A model generated the notes under the pieces. It was not told the DNA's origin and did no database searches. It saw only the letters and a list, made by a program, of their open reading frames with translations. 64,000 bases of DNA from a virus, in the IMG/VR virus record IMGVR_UViG_3300030108_003783, positions 1-64,000 of that record. One strand, written 5' to 3'. Positions 34,953 through 43,659 of the stretch are shown here, piece by piece. Each line of letters opens with the position of its first letter. Position 1 is the stretch's first letter. Position numbers and translations under genes: made by a program.

Positions 34953-35717
34953 ATGGCAATTGATTTAGATGCTATCCGCAAGAAGCTTCAAGGCTTACAA
35001 ACAACGACGACAAGAACGTCAAATTTATGGAAACCAGAACCTGGTAAAAATGTAATTCGTATTGTACCTTATCAATTTAATAAGGACAATCCATTCCAAG
35101 AATTATTCTTTCACTATGGTTTAGGCAAAAGAAATTATTTATCACCTGTTACTTTTGGTGATGCAGACCCAATAGTTGAGTTTGCTGATAAACTAAAACA
35201 AACTGGTAACAGAGATGATTGGAAATTAGCTAAAGGGCTTACACCAAAAATGAGAACTTATGTTCCAGTTATAGTTAGAGGTCAAGAATCAGAAGGTGTT
35301 AAATTATGGGGCTTTGGTAAAACTGTTTATCAAGAACTATTAACATTTATAGCTGATCCTGATTATGGTGATATCACAGATGTTAAATCTGGTAGAGATA
35401 TTACAGTTACTTTTACTCCAGCTGAAGGAGGTGAAAGATATCCTAAAACTGCAATAATGGTTAAACCTAACCAAACACCTGCAACAGAGGATAAAACAAT
35501 AGCTGACAATATTATGAATGGTCAAGAAGACATTTTCAATATTTTCAAAAGAGTTTCTTATGAAGATTTAAAAGAAGCTTTAGAAAACTGGTTAAACCCT
35601 GAAAATGATGAAAATTCTAATGAAGTACCAGCAACTGATAAGAAAGAAGAAGTACCAGCTGGTGTTAAACAATCTGACGATATAGATTCAGCATTTGATG
35701 ATTTATTTAATAATTAG
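34953..35717 (+). CDS. gp32: single-stranded DNA-binding protein (gp32-like)
   Basis: A 254-residue protein with a basic N-terminus, central OB-fold region (NVIRIVPYQF, FHYGLGKRNYLSP, KLWGFGKTVYQEL) and an acidic tail ending DDIDSAFDDLFNN, used for protein contacts. It contains no cysteine, so the zinc site of T4 gp32 is missing. It coats replication and recombination intermediates with UvsX, whose gene follows after 10 bases. Strong AAGGAG; a repeated AU-rich leader suggests autoregulation. Confidence 0.9.
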   Translation: MAIDLDAIRKKLQGLQTTTTRTSNLWKPEPGKNVIRIVPYQFNKDNPFQELFFHYGLGKRNYLSPVTFGDADPIVEFADKLKQTGNRDDWKLAKGLTPKMRTYVPVIVRGQESEGVKLWGFGKTVYQELLTFIADPDYGDITDVKSGRDITVTFTPAEGGERYPKTAIMVKPNQTPATEDKTIADNIMNGQEDIFNIFKRVSYEDLKEALENWLNPENDENSNEVPATDKKEEVPAGVKQSDDIDSAFDDLFNN

Positions 35718-35727
35718 GAGATAATTT

Positions 35728-36876
35728 ATGGCAAGGAAAAGTAAAGCTCAAAAAGCAGCTATTGATTCTAGAGATGAACTTGCTGGAGTTATCGCTGACT
35801 CATTAAATAAGAAATTCAAGTCAATGAAAGTGGCTTATTTCTTAGATGGAGCGGAAGAGACACCAACAGATTTAACTGAATGGGTTTCTACTGGTTCATC
35901 ATTATTAGATCTTGCAATTTCAAATAGACCTCATGGGGGATTACCAGTAGGAAGGATTACAGAGCTAACTGGATTAGAAGCTTCTGGTAAATCTTTAATT
36001 GGTGCTCACTTATTAGCAAACACTCAAAAGCAAGGTGGACTAGCAGTTTACATTGATACAGAGAATGCTATGAATGAGGAATTTGCAAGAGCTATTGGTA
36101 TTGATATTTCTAAATTACTTTATGTACAACTCGAAGCTATCGAGGATATATTTGATGTAATTGAAAATATAATACTAAAGATCCGTGAATCGGATAATGA
36201 TAGATTAGTTACTATCGTAGTTGATTCAGTTGCAGCTGCAACAACCAAAGTTGAACAAGAAGCAGATTTTGAGAAAGATGGTTGGGCAACCTCTAAAGCT
36301 ATTATTATATCTAAAGCTATGAGAAAGGTTACTCAATTAATTGGTAGACAGAGAATCTGTTTGGTATTTACAAATCAATTGAGAGTTAGATTGGGTGTAT
36401 CATTTGGTGATCCTTATACTACCTCAGGTGGTAAAGCATTAGGATTCCATGCTTCATGTAGACTTAGGTTAAAAGCTGCTGGTCAAATAAAAGCTAAGAT
36501 TGATGGGAAAGAGCAAGTAGTTGGTATTAAAACTAAAGCTCAAGTTGTCAAGAATAGAATGGGACCACCATTAAGAACTGCAGAATTCCAAATCTATTTT
36601 GATAGAGGAATTGATGATTATGGTTCATGGTTACAAGTTATGAAAGACTATAACTTAGTCAAACAAGGTGGGTCTTGGTATACTTATATTGACCAAACAA
36701 CTGGTGAGGAAATCAAATTTATGTCTAAAGAATTTGAAGATAAAATCCTCTCCGATGAAACTAGGAAAGAACGTATTTACAATTCTATATGTAATGCGTT
36801 AACCATGTCTTACAAATCAGACGATATTGGTATTGATGATGTAGAGATTGGTAACGACGACGTTCCTATTAACTAA
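35728..36876 (+). CDS. uvsX: RecA-like recombinase (UvsX)
   Basis: A 382-residue RecA-family protein. LPVGRITELTGLEASGKSL gives Walker A at about 82-90; Walker B-type LVTIVVDSVAAAT, L2-type region and VFTNQLRVRLGVSFGDPYTTSGGKALGFHAS follow. It ends with an acidic tail (DDIGIDDVEIGNDDVP). It promotes strand exchange for recombination-dependent replication on gp32-coated DNA. SD is AGGAG, with the preceding gene 10 bases away. Confidence 0.95.
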   Translation: MARKSKAQKAAIDSRDELAGVIADSLNKKFKSMKVAYFLDGAEETPTDLTEWVSTGSSLLDLAISNRPHGGLPVGRITELTGLEASGKSLIGAHLLANTQKQGGLAVYIDTENAMNEEFARAIGIDISKLLYVQLEAIEDIFDVIENIILKIRESDNDRLVTIVVDSVAAATTKVEQEADFEKDGWATSKAIIISKAMRKVTQLIGRQRICLVFTNQLRVRLGVSFGDPYTTSGGKALGFHASCRLRLKAAGQIKAKIDGKEQVVGIKTKAQVVKNRMGPPLRTAEFQIYFDRGIDDYGSWLQVMKDYNLVKQGGSWYTYIDQTTGEEIKFMSKEFEDKILSDETRKERIYNSICNALTMSYKSDDIGIDDVEIGNDDVPIN

Positions 36877-36879
36877 TCG

Positions 36880-36958
36880 GTTATTAATACGGAGGGTAGA
36901 AAAAATGGTAGCTTAAGCAATTGTGGTAGCTTAAACTTTTTCTCCCTCTGTTAATAAC
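36880..36958 (+). ncRNA. long imperfect hairpin after uvsX (terminator or structured RNA)
   Basis: Three paired blocks, GTTATTAA/TTAATAAC, CGGAGGG/CCCTCTG and AGAAAAA/TTTTTCT, make a 22-bp stem broken by two small bulges. The loop contains GGTAGCTTAA twice. The left arm includes a perfect SD (GGAGGG) 8 bases before ATG GTA GCT TAA, a three-residue mini-ORF. The following T tract is interrupted, so a simple terminator is only one option. Confidence 0.55.
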
Positions 36959-36972
36959 TTTCTTCCATTTTC

Positions 36973-37004
36973 TTTGGATATGTCAAAAAAATTTCTTATA
37001 TTTA
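36973..37004 (+). promoter_or_regulatory. early/middle promoter: TTTGGATATGTC ... TATATTTA
   Basis: Exact upstream box, 20-base spacing, 18 bases before the RNase H gene; no SD in the leader. Confidence 0.85.
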
Positions 37005-37022
37005 CAATGTAAATAAAACAAA

Positions 37023-38063
37023 ATGAAAAAATACTATAGCGAAATATTAAAGAATTTAAATGAAGATACTGAGCCTTTAAAGCTTAATGATAGAGTATTA
37101 TTAGTAGATGGCTTAAATACATTTATCAGAGCTTTTGTTATGAACCCATCAACTAATGAAGATGGTATTCATATTGGTGGTATCAAAGGGTTTATGTTGT
37201 CAATGGGTTATGCCATTAAAAATATTAAACCAACAAGAGTTATTGTTTGCTTTGATGGGGCTGGTGGTTCACAAAGACGTAGAAAGCTTCATCCTGAATA
37301 CAAACAAAACCGTAAAGTAAATAGAAGATTATTAAGGGCTGCTCATCAAGATCATTCAGATGAAGATAACAAGCTTGCAATGAAACATCAGCTACAAAGG
37401 TTATTAGAATATTTAAGCAATTGTCCTGTTACATTAGTATCTATTGATAAGATAGAAGCAGACGATTCTATTGCATATATAACAAAGCAAATATTAAAAA
37501 ATAGCAAATGCTTTATCATGTCTTCAGACAAAGACTTTTTACAATTGGTGGATAAAAGAGTTACAGTTTGGTCACCAACGAAAAAGCAATATTACTTTGA
37601 TGAAAACGTTAAAGAAGAGTTCGATTTAATACCGGAAAACTATATTTATTATAAATGTCTTTTAGGAGATAAAGGTGATAATGTTCCAGGTCTTTCTGGT
37701 TTAGGTCATAAAACGTTATATAAAAATTTACCAATATTATTTGGTCCAGATCCAATAACAATGGACGATATAATAGATTATGCTAAAACAAATGCATTAC
37801 AAACAAAAGCTTTAAAATTGATTGCTGATAATGTAGACCATTTAAATTTAAATTATCAATTAATGCAATTACATGAAACAGATATTTCTGGTTCTGCAAA
37901 AGAAAGATTACAAAATTTAGTTAAAGCTAAAATACCTTCTTTTGTCAAATACGATTTTATGAAAATGCTTTTAGAGGACAGGATGTGGATTGTTAAAAAT
38001 ATAGAATTTTGGATAAGAGATGTCTTCTTATCATTAGACACAAGGGGAAGGGATGATAAATAA
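37023..38063 (+). CDS. rnh: 5'-3' exonuclease / flap nuclease (T4 RNase H-like)
   Basis: A 346-residue FEN-type nuclease. Metal-binding motifs: LLVDGLNTFIRAF near residue 26, VIVCFDGAGGSQRRRKLHPEYK, IEADDSIAYI, IMSSDKDFLQL and LGDKGDNVPGLSGLGHKT (helix-hairpin-helix). It removes RNA primers and flaps during lagging-strand synthesis. It overlaps the helicase gene by 11 bases, forming an early replication operon. Confidence 0.92.
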   Translation: MKKYYSEILKNLNEDTEPLKLNDRVLLVDGLNTFIRAFVMNPSTNEDGIHIGGIKGFMLSMGYAIKNIKPTRVIVCFDGAGGSQRRRKLHPEYKQNRKVNRRLLRAAHQDHSDEDNKLAMKHQLQRLLEYLSNCPVTLVSIDKIEADDSIAYITKQILKNSKCFIMSSDKDFLQLVDKRVTVWSPTKKQYYFDENVKEEFDLIPENYIYYKCLLGDKGDNVPGLSGLGHKTLYKNLPILFGPDPITMDDIIDYAKTNALQTKALKLIADNVDHLNLNYQLMQLHETDISGSAKERLQNLVKAKIPSFVKYDFMKMLLEDRMWIVKNIEFWIRDVFLSLDTRGRDDK

Positions 38064-39396
38064 AATTTCAGATTTCGGTTATAACTTTCAAACAAAGTTA
38101 ATTGCAGCATTACTTACTGATAAAAACTTTCTGCAACAGATTTCAGATATACTTGATCACAAATACTTTGAATCAGAAGCAGCATCATTTTTAGTTAAAT
38201 GTATAAAAGATCATGTATCAGAATTTAAAGCTGCTCCAACAATGGAAGTTTTAAAGGTTAAAATAAAAGAACTAACAGATGAAGTTTTGGAAACATCTGT
38301 TGTTTCTACTTTAAAAGATTCAATGAGAAATGTTGAATCTACTGATTTGGAATTTATTAAAGAAGAATCTATTAAGTTTTGTAAAAATCAAAAATTAAAA
38401 GCTGCAATTGTTGAATCTGTTAATTTATTGCAAAGTGGAGAATTTGATGCAATCAAAACAAAAATAGATGAAGCAATGAAAGCCGGGGGTGATAGAAATA
38501 TTGGCCACGAATATAATAAAGAAATAGAAGATAGATATAAGGAATCTGTCCGTAATACAATAACAACTGGTTGGGAAGTTATAGACGATTTGGCAGATGG
38601 AGGATTAGGAAGTGGGGAGCTTGGTGTAATGGTTGCACCAGCTGGTATTGGTAAATCTTGGGCTTTAGCTAATGTTGGAGCTAATGCTGTTAAAGCTGGT
38701 AAAACCGTTTTGCATTATACTTTGGAATTAAATCAAGCTTATGTAGGATTAAGATATGATTCTATATTTACAGGCATTGCAGCTCAAGATTTAAAATATA
38801 ATTTAGACGATGTAAAGAAAAGGTTAAAACAAATACCTGGCGAGTTAGTTATTAAATATTTCCCAACAAAAGGTGCAACGGTTTTATCTCTTGGTGCTCA
38901 TATTGAAAAATGTAAAATACAAGGAAAGAGTCCAGATTTAATTATAGTTGATTATGCAGATTTATTAAGAGGTAATGGAAGAGAAGTTAGACATGAGCTT
39001 GGTAATATTTACGAAGATTTAAGAGGATTAGCTGGTGAATATGAAATACCGATTTGGACTGCATCTCAAGCAAATCGTTCTGCATTACAAGAAGATGTTA
39101 TACAAGCAGACAAGATTGCAGAATCATATTCTAAAATAATGACTGCTGATTTTGTGGTTTCATTGTCAAGAAAGATTGAAGATAAGGCAGCTGGAACTGG
39201 AAGATGGCATGTTATTAAAAATAGGTTTGGTCCAGATGGTATTACTTTACCTTCTAAAATGAATGCATCAAATGGTCAAATCGATATTTATGATGGAGCA
39301 ACTATTCAAGGTCAAGCTGCTCAAGAGGATATCAATAACAACTCCGAATATTTAAGAAAAATGTTAGGAAATAAATTTAAAGAATTAAATACATAG
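38053..39396 (+). CDS. gp41: replicative DNA helicase (gp41, DnaB-like)
   Basis: A 447-residue DnaB-family helicase. An N-terminal helical domain (LLTDKNFLQQISDILDHKYF) is followed by the RecA-like motor with Walker A APAGIGKS at about 195-202, the H1a-like HYTLELNQ, Walker B LIIVDYADLLRG and IWTASQANRS. It is the hexameric fork helicase. The primase partner (gp61) is not in the window. A terminator follows. Confidence 0.93.
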   Translation: MINKISDFGYNFQTKLIAALLTDKNFLQQISDILDHKYFESEAASFLVKCIKDHVSEFKAAPTMEVLKVKIKELTDEVLETSVVSTLKDSMRNVESTDLEFIKEESIKFCKNQKLKAAIVESVNLLQSGEFDAIKTKIDEAMKAGGDRNIGHEYNKEIEDRYKESVRNTITTGWEVIDDLADGGLGSGELGVMVAPAGIGKSWALANVGANAVKAGKTVLHYTLELNQAYVGLRYDSIFTGIAAQDLKYNLDDVKKRLKQIPGELVIKYFPTKGATVLSLGAHIEKCKIQGKSPDLIIVDYADLLRGNGREVRHELGNIYEDLRGLAGEYEIPIWTASQANRSALQEDVIQADKIAESYSKIMTADFVVSLSRKIEDKAAGTGRWHVIKNRFGPDGITLPSKMNASNGQIDIYDGATIQGQAAQEDINNNSEYLRKMLGNKFKELNT

Positions 39397-39421
39397 ACAG
39401 GGTTATATAAATATATATTCA

Positions 39422-39429
39422 TATTTATT
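39422..39429 (+). promoter_or_regulatory. late-type motif variant TATTTATT
   Basis: TTCATATTTATTATGG before the terminator hairpin and 68 bases before the ribonucleotide reductase gene. One base differs from the usual motif, and the terminator that follows would block it, so its activity is doubtful. Confidence 0.25.
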
Positions 39430-39434
39430 ATGGA

Positions 39435-39465
39435 GACTGGCTATAACATAGGCCAGTCATTTTTA
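39435..39465 (+). terminator. Rho-independent terminator after gp41
   Basis: GACTGGC / GCCAGTC stem with a 10-base loop followed by ATTTTTAT, 38 bases after the helicase stop. Confidence 0.85.
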
Positions 39466-39497
39466 TCTAAAAACGAAACAGAATAGAGGAATACAAA

Positions 39498-41357
39498 ATG
39501 GAAGTATCAAATCAAATATTATCAGAGATTACAGTTTATATGAAGTACGCAAAGTACTTACCAGAAAAAAATAGAAGAGAAACTTGGGAAGAGTTAGTAA
39601 CAAGAAATAAAGAAATGCATATAAAAACTTACCCGAAAATGAAAGAAGAAATAGAAGAAGCTTATAAACTAGTATACGATAAAAAAGTACTTCCATCTAT
39701 GAGATCATTACAGTTTGGTGGTAAACCAATAGAAATATCGCCTAATAGAATATACAATTGCGCTTATTTACCTATCGACTCTGTTGATTCATTTAGTGAA
39801 ACTATGTTTTTGTTGTTAGGTGGTACTGGCGTTGGTTATTCTGTACAAAGACATCACGTTGCAAAGCTGCCTGTAATAAATAAACCTTTTCCTAAAAGAT
39901 CAAGAAGATTTTTAATTGGAGACTCTATTGAAGGTTGGGCTGATGCAATAAAGGTGTTGATGAAATCTTATATGAATGGAGGAGGATCAAGAATAGAATT
40001 TGACTTTTCAGATATTAGACCAAAGGGAGCAAGACTAATAACGTCAGGTGGTAAAGCTCCAGGTCCACAACCATTAAAGGAATGTATATTAAAATTGACT
40101 GGTATTTTAGAATCAAAAGAAACTGGTGATAGAATAACAACATTAGAAGCTCACGATATGATTTGTCATATAGCCGATGCTGTTTTAGCTGGAGGTATTA
40201 GAAGAGCTGCTTTAATTAGTTTATTTAATGCAGATGATGATGCAATGATATCATGTAAATCGGGTAACTGGTGGGAATTAAACCCTCAACGAGGTAGAGC
40301 AAATAATTCAGCTGTACTAATGAGACACAAGATTACTAAAAAGTTCTTTTTAGATTTATGGGAAAGAGTTGAAAAGTCTGGTGCTGGTGAACCTGGTATT
40401 TATTTTAATAATGATAAAGATTGGGGAACTAATCCATGTTGTGAAATAGCATTAAGACCATTTCAATTTTGCAATTTATGCGAAGTAAATGCAAGTGATA
40501 TAAAAGATCAAGAAGATTTAAATAATCGTGTAAAAGCTGCATCATTAATTGGTACTTTACAAGCTGGTTATACTCAATTCCATTATCTTAGAGATATATG
40601 GAGAGAAACAACAGAGAAGGAAGCACTGATTGGAGTATCTATGACTGGTATTGGTTCTGGTACTGTTTTAGGTTATGATACAGAAGAAGCAGCAAAAGTT
40701 GTTAAAAAGGAAAATGCAAGAGTTGCAAAACTTCTAGAAATAAATAAAGCAGCTAGATGCACAACTGTTAAACCTGCTGGAACAACATCATTAGCTTTAG
40801 GAACATCATCAGGTATCCATGCATGGCATAACGATTATTATATAAGAAGAATAAGAGTTGGAAAGAATGAAACAATATATAATTATTTGAAAACGAATCA
40901 CCCTGAGTTAGTAGAAGATGAATACTTCAGACCTCATGATACTGCAGTAATTCAAATTCCTCAAAAAGCTCCAGCTGGTGCAATATTAAGAACAGAATCT
41001 CCATTCCAATTATTAGAAAGAGTAAAGAAAATAGCTACGGAATGGGTTAAGTCGGGTCACAGAAAGGGTTCTAATACTCACAACGTTTCAGCAACTATAT
41101 CATTGAAACAAGAAGATTGGGAATTAGCTGGTCAATGGATGTGGGAAAATAGAAAACACTATAACGGTTTATCAGTATTACCTTATGATGGTGGAACGTA
41201 TACTCAAGCACCATTTGAAGATATTACAAAAGAAAAATATGATGAAATGATGAAAACTTTAACAGAAGTTAATTTATCAAATGTTATAGAAGTAGAAGAT
41301 AATACAGATCTATCTGGAGAATTAGCTTGTGCAGGAGGTTCTTGTGAAATTACATAA
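39498..41357 (+). CDS. nrdJ: class II (B12-dependent) ribonucleotide reductase
   Basis: A 619-residue monomeric-type reductase: PSMRSLQFGGKP, NRIYNCAYLP, a GGTGVGYSVQ loop, active-site region NPCCEIALRPFQFCNLCEVN at about 311-330, then PAGTTSLALGTSSGIH, and redox-active CAGGSCE at the C-terminus. These fit the adenosylcobalamin enzymes rather than class I NrdA, and no NrdB is nearby. It makes deoxynucleotides for phage DNA and depends on cofactor in the host. SD is AGAGG. Confidence 0.88.
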   Translation: MEVSNQILSEITVYMKYAKYLPEKNRRETWEELVTRNKEMHIKTYPKMKEEIEEAYKLVYDKKVLPSMRSLQFGGKPIEISPNRIYNCAYLPIDSVDSFSETMFLLLGGTGVGYSVQRHHVAKLPVINKPFPKRSRRFLIGDSIEGWADAIKVLMKSYMNGGGSRIEFDFSDIRPKGARLITSGGKAPGPQPLKECILKLTGILESKETGDRITTLEAHDMICHIADAVLAGGIRRAALISLFNADDDAMISCKSGNWWELNPQRGRANNSAVLMRHKITKKFFLDLWERVEKSGAGEPGIYFNNDKDWGTNPCCEIALRPFQFCNLCEVNASDIKDQEDLNNRVKAASLIGTLQAGYTQFHYLRDIWRETTEKEALIGVSMTGIGSGTVLGYDTEEAAKVVKKENARVAKLLEINKAARCTTVKPAGTTSLALGTSSGIHAWHNDYYIRRIRVGKNETIYNYLKTNHPELVEDEYFRPHDTAVIQIPQKAPAGAILRTESPFQLLERVKKIATEWVKSGHRKGSNTHNVSATISLKQEDWELAGQWMWENRKHYNGLSVLPYDGGTYTQAPFEDITKEKYDEMMKTLTEVNLSNVIEVEDNTDLSGELACAGGSCEIT

Positions 41358-41419
41358 GGATTGGATTGTAGATTTATATTACGAGGAAATGGTTATTGGG
41401 TCCAATAAGGAGAACAACC

Positions 41420-41614
41420 ATGACAGATATAAACGACCTAAACAACAAACTGAAAAAGATTCAAAAAGATATAAAGGAATATCAAAAAGCTTGCAATCAC
41501 AAAAATCAAGCTATGAAAATGAATGATAAAAATGAAATACAATGGCGCTGTTTAAAATGTGATTCATTTATTAGAATACCAACACAAGAGGAAGTTACAA
41601 AATGGCTGAAATAA
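41420..41614 (+). CDS. small zinc-ribbon protein
   Basis: The ATG at 41420 with AAGGAG 7 bases upstream is preferred to the in-frame TTG at 41396. The 64-residue product has a coiled N-terminus and a CNH ... CLKC zinc-binding pattern. A short palindrome (TTATTG / CAATAA, 41393-41408) reaches into the start of the SD. Function unknown. Confidence 0.65.
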   Translation: MTDINDLNNKLKKIQKDIKEYQKACNHKNQAMKMNDKNEIQWRCLKCDSFIRIPTQEEVTKWLK

Positions 41615-41847
41615 AAGAGCAAAAGGATTTAGTTTTACAAAGAGTACCACCAGGAGATCAATGGTCTCCAGTAAATGGTGACACCAATATAATATTACCA
41701 TCGTTAACAGAAGGACTAGAATATATCTTTCAAAGAGACGGTGTAAGAGATTTTCATTTAGCTGCATTAGATGGTAAAGTTTATGCAGTACAAGAAGTAG
41801 AAGTAGCACCGCCACCACCAAAAACTTTCAATTTATATGGTGAATAA
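41602..41847 (+). CDS. small hypothetical protein with proline-rich tail
   Basis: An 81-residue protein (LVLQRVPPGDQWSPVNGDTN, then EYIFQRDGVRDFHLAALDGK, ending PPPPKTFNLYGE). It overlaps the previous gene by 13 bases, with AGAGGAAG upstream. No family recognised; it lies between ribonucleotide reductase and a nucleotide kinase. Confidence 0.6.
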   Translation: MAEIKEQKDLVLQRVPPGDQWSPVNGDTNIILPSLTEGLEYIFQRDGVRDFHLAALDGKVYAVQEVEVAPPPPKTFNLYGE

Positions 41848-41879
41848 TTTGGATAAGTCCAAAAAATTTGTTATATTTA
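41848..41879 (+). promoter_or_regulatory. early/middle promoter: TTTGGATAAGTC ... TATATTTA
   Basis: Exact upstream box and 20-base spacing; the kinase ATG is 4 bases after the -7 box, so the mRNA is probably leaderless. Confidence 0.85.
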
Positions 41880-41883
41880 GTAT

Positions 41884-42402
41884 ATGATTACAATGATAGA
41901 AGGCCCACGTAATACGGGCAAAACACACTTATTAAAAGAGTCTGGAATTAAGGTTTATAAATTTCCATTTGCAAAATGGTACGATATACTTGACCTTGGC
42001 AGAGATAAGCTTGCTGCTAATGCTTTTGGCATGGGAAGATTAATGCTGCATGATTTATCTAATAATGGGTATATAGATAATATTATAACTGATAGAAGTA
42101 TAATATCGCCATTAGCTTGGGGTGTAATAGAAGGAAGAGTATCGCAAAAAGAATCTCATACTTTATTGATGCATATGATTCACGAAGGTATTTTAAATGC
42201 AGATGATAAAGTAATCTATGTTACTGGTGATAACCCAAATGGTAGAAGCAGAGGTGATCATTGGGATGATTCTGATTTTGAAATAGAATCTAAAATGTAT
42301 TATCATATAATGGAAACCTTAGATAAGTATCTAGGCAATGTAATAGAATTTGAAAATAAATTTGATAACCTTTCAACAGCATTATTTAAAAAATTATTAT
42401 GA
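41884..42402 (+). CDS. P-loop nucleotide kinase (thymidylate/deoxynucleoside kinase-like)
   Basis: A 172-residue P-loop protein with Walker A EGPRNTGKT at residues 6-14 and TDRSIISPLAWG, which recalls the DR(S/Y) motif of thymidylate and deoxynucleoside kinases. An LID-like segment NGRSRGDHWD follows. It is shorter than typical kinases (about 200 residues). It overlaps the ThyA-family gene by 4 bases and stands with dUTPase, so a nucleotide role is likely; substrate not determined. Confidence 0.75.
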   Translation: MITMIEGPRNTGKTHLLKESGIKVYKFPFAKWYDILDLGRDKLAANAFGMGRLMLHDLSNNGYIDNIITDRSIISPLAWGVIEGRVSQKESHTLLMHMIHEGILNADDKVIYVTGDNPNGRSRGDHWDDSDFEIESKMYYHIMETLDKYLGNVIEFENKFDNLSTALFKKLL

Positions 42403-43148
42403 ATTTAATTTATCACCCTTCAATAGCAATAGAAAAATCTAAAGAAAAATTATATTCTTTAGGTCAAGAAGTATTCAGTGGAAAATGGCAATCAGTAGAC
42501 GTAGACCAATCTATGTGGGAATTATTTAATCACACTGTAAAATGTGCAATGCCTCAAACTGTAAAAGAAATGGTCAAAGAAATAAAACCTAATTTACCTT
42601 GGGCTGATGATCACTTTGAAGAAAGAATAGGGGGTAAACCTTTAAACCCACCACCAAGTAATGAATGGTGGCCTTTTGCTCAAAGAGGTAATAAGCAATT
42701 CAAAGCAGATGAAAAATTTTCTCATACTTATCCAGAAAGATTATGGCCACCATACAGAAAAGGTGTTAGATTTAATTATGGTTCTATGAATGATGTAATA
42801 GATTTATTGGAAAGAGAACCTTATACAAGGCAAGCATTTTTGCCAATATGGTACCCTGAAGATACTGGTGCTCATCATAAAGAAAGAGTTCCATGTACAA
42901 TAGGTTATCATTTTATCAGAAGAGATGATTGGTTACATTTATTTTACTTCATTCGTTCTTGTGATATAATAAGGCACTTCAGAGATGATATTTACATGGC
43001 AATGAGAAAAGCTAAATTTGTATTAGATGAATTAAAGAAAAGAAATAAAGAATGGGAAAATGTAAAACTTGGAATATATGATATGAAAATTATTTCATTA
43101 CATTGTTTCTCTAACGAAAAAGGAATATTAAAACAAAAAAATATATAG
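42399..43148 (+). CDS. thymidylate synthase / dCMP hydroxymethylase family enzyme
   Basis: A 249-residue ThyA-superfamily enzyme. TRQAFLPIWYPEDTG, then the catalytic-cysteine motif RVPCTIGYHF (Cys at about 167) and RSCDIIRHFRDDIYMA are clear. Where thymidylate synthases have the pyrimidine-contacting Asn (GLPFNI), this protein reads FRDDI, with Asp. An Asp there is the known switch towards dCMP in T4 gp42. The dUTPase next door argues for dTMP synthesis, so both activities remain possible. Confidence 0.8.
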   Translation: MNLIYHPSIAIEKSKEKLYSLGQEVFSGKWQSVDVDQSMWELFNHTVKCAMPQTVKEMVKEIKPNLPWADDHFEERIGGKPLNPPPSNEWWPFAQRGNKQFKADEKFSHTYPERLWPPYRKGVRFNYGSMNDVIDLLEREPYTRQAFLPIWYPEDTGAHHKERVPCTIGYHFIRRDDWLHLFYFIRSCDIIRHFRDDIYMAMRKAKFVLDELKKRNKEWENVKLGIYDMKIISLHCFSNEKGILKQKNI

Positions 43149-43157
43149 GAGAATAAA

Positions 43158-43595
43158 ATGAAATTTGCAAAAGTAAGAGATGTAAAAACACCAACAAGAG
43201 CTAATCCAACTGATGCTGGAATTGACTTTTTTGTACCAAATGATATGCCAATACATGAAATACGAAAAAACGAAAAAGCTTTAATTCCATCTGGTATAAA
43301 AGTTGATGTTCCTGAAGGTTTCGCTTTAATAGCATTTAATAAATCTGGCGTTGCAACAACTAGAGAATTACAAGTTGGAGCATGCGTAGTAGATTGCGGA
43401 TATCAAGGTGAAGTTCATTTTCATTTATTTAATTATGGCAAAAATACAGTTTATATCAATCCAGGAGATAAAATAGTTCAGTTTGTTTTATTACCATTAG
43501 GAGATCCAATTGTAGAAGAAGTTAAAGAATCTGAATTATATAATTCAATATCTTCAAGAGGAACTGGAGGTTTTGGTTCAACTGGGACAAAATAG
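43158..43595 (+). CDS. dut: dUTPase
   Basis: A 145-residue trimeric dUTPase with all motifs: I PTDAGIDFFVP, II NKSGVAT, III VDCGYQGEVHFHLFN, IV PGDKIVQFVLLP and V RGTGGFGSTG. It hydrolyses dUTP to dUMP, feeding thymidylate synthesis and keeping uracil out of DNA. AGGAG precedes the ATG, 9 bases after the ThyA-family gene. Confidence 0.95.
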   Translation: MKFAKVRDVKTPTRANPTDAGIDFFVPNDMPIHEIRKNEKALIPSGIKVDVPEGFALIAFNKSGVATTRELQVGACVVDCGYQGEVHFHLFNYGKNTVYINPGDKIVQFVLLPLGDPIVEEVKESELYNSISSRGTGGFGSTGTK

Positions 43596-43606
43596 TTCTC
43601 AAAAAA

Positions 43607-43637
43607 TTTGGATAAGTCGAAAAAATTTCTTATATTA
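43607..43637 (+). promoter_or_regulatory. early/middle promoter: TTTGGATAAGTC ... TATATTA
   Basis: Exact upstream box and 20-base spacing, 22 bases before the DNA polymerase ATG; leader without SD. Confidence 0.85.
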
Positions 43638-43659
43638 GTATATAATAAAAAAGTTACAT

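Noticed and set aside
41329-41526. ORF overlapping the reductase end and the small zinc-ribbon gene
   Set aside because: Shadow in another frame without SD; overlaps two better supported genes.
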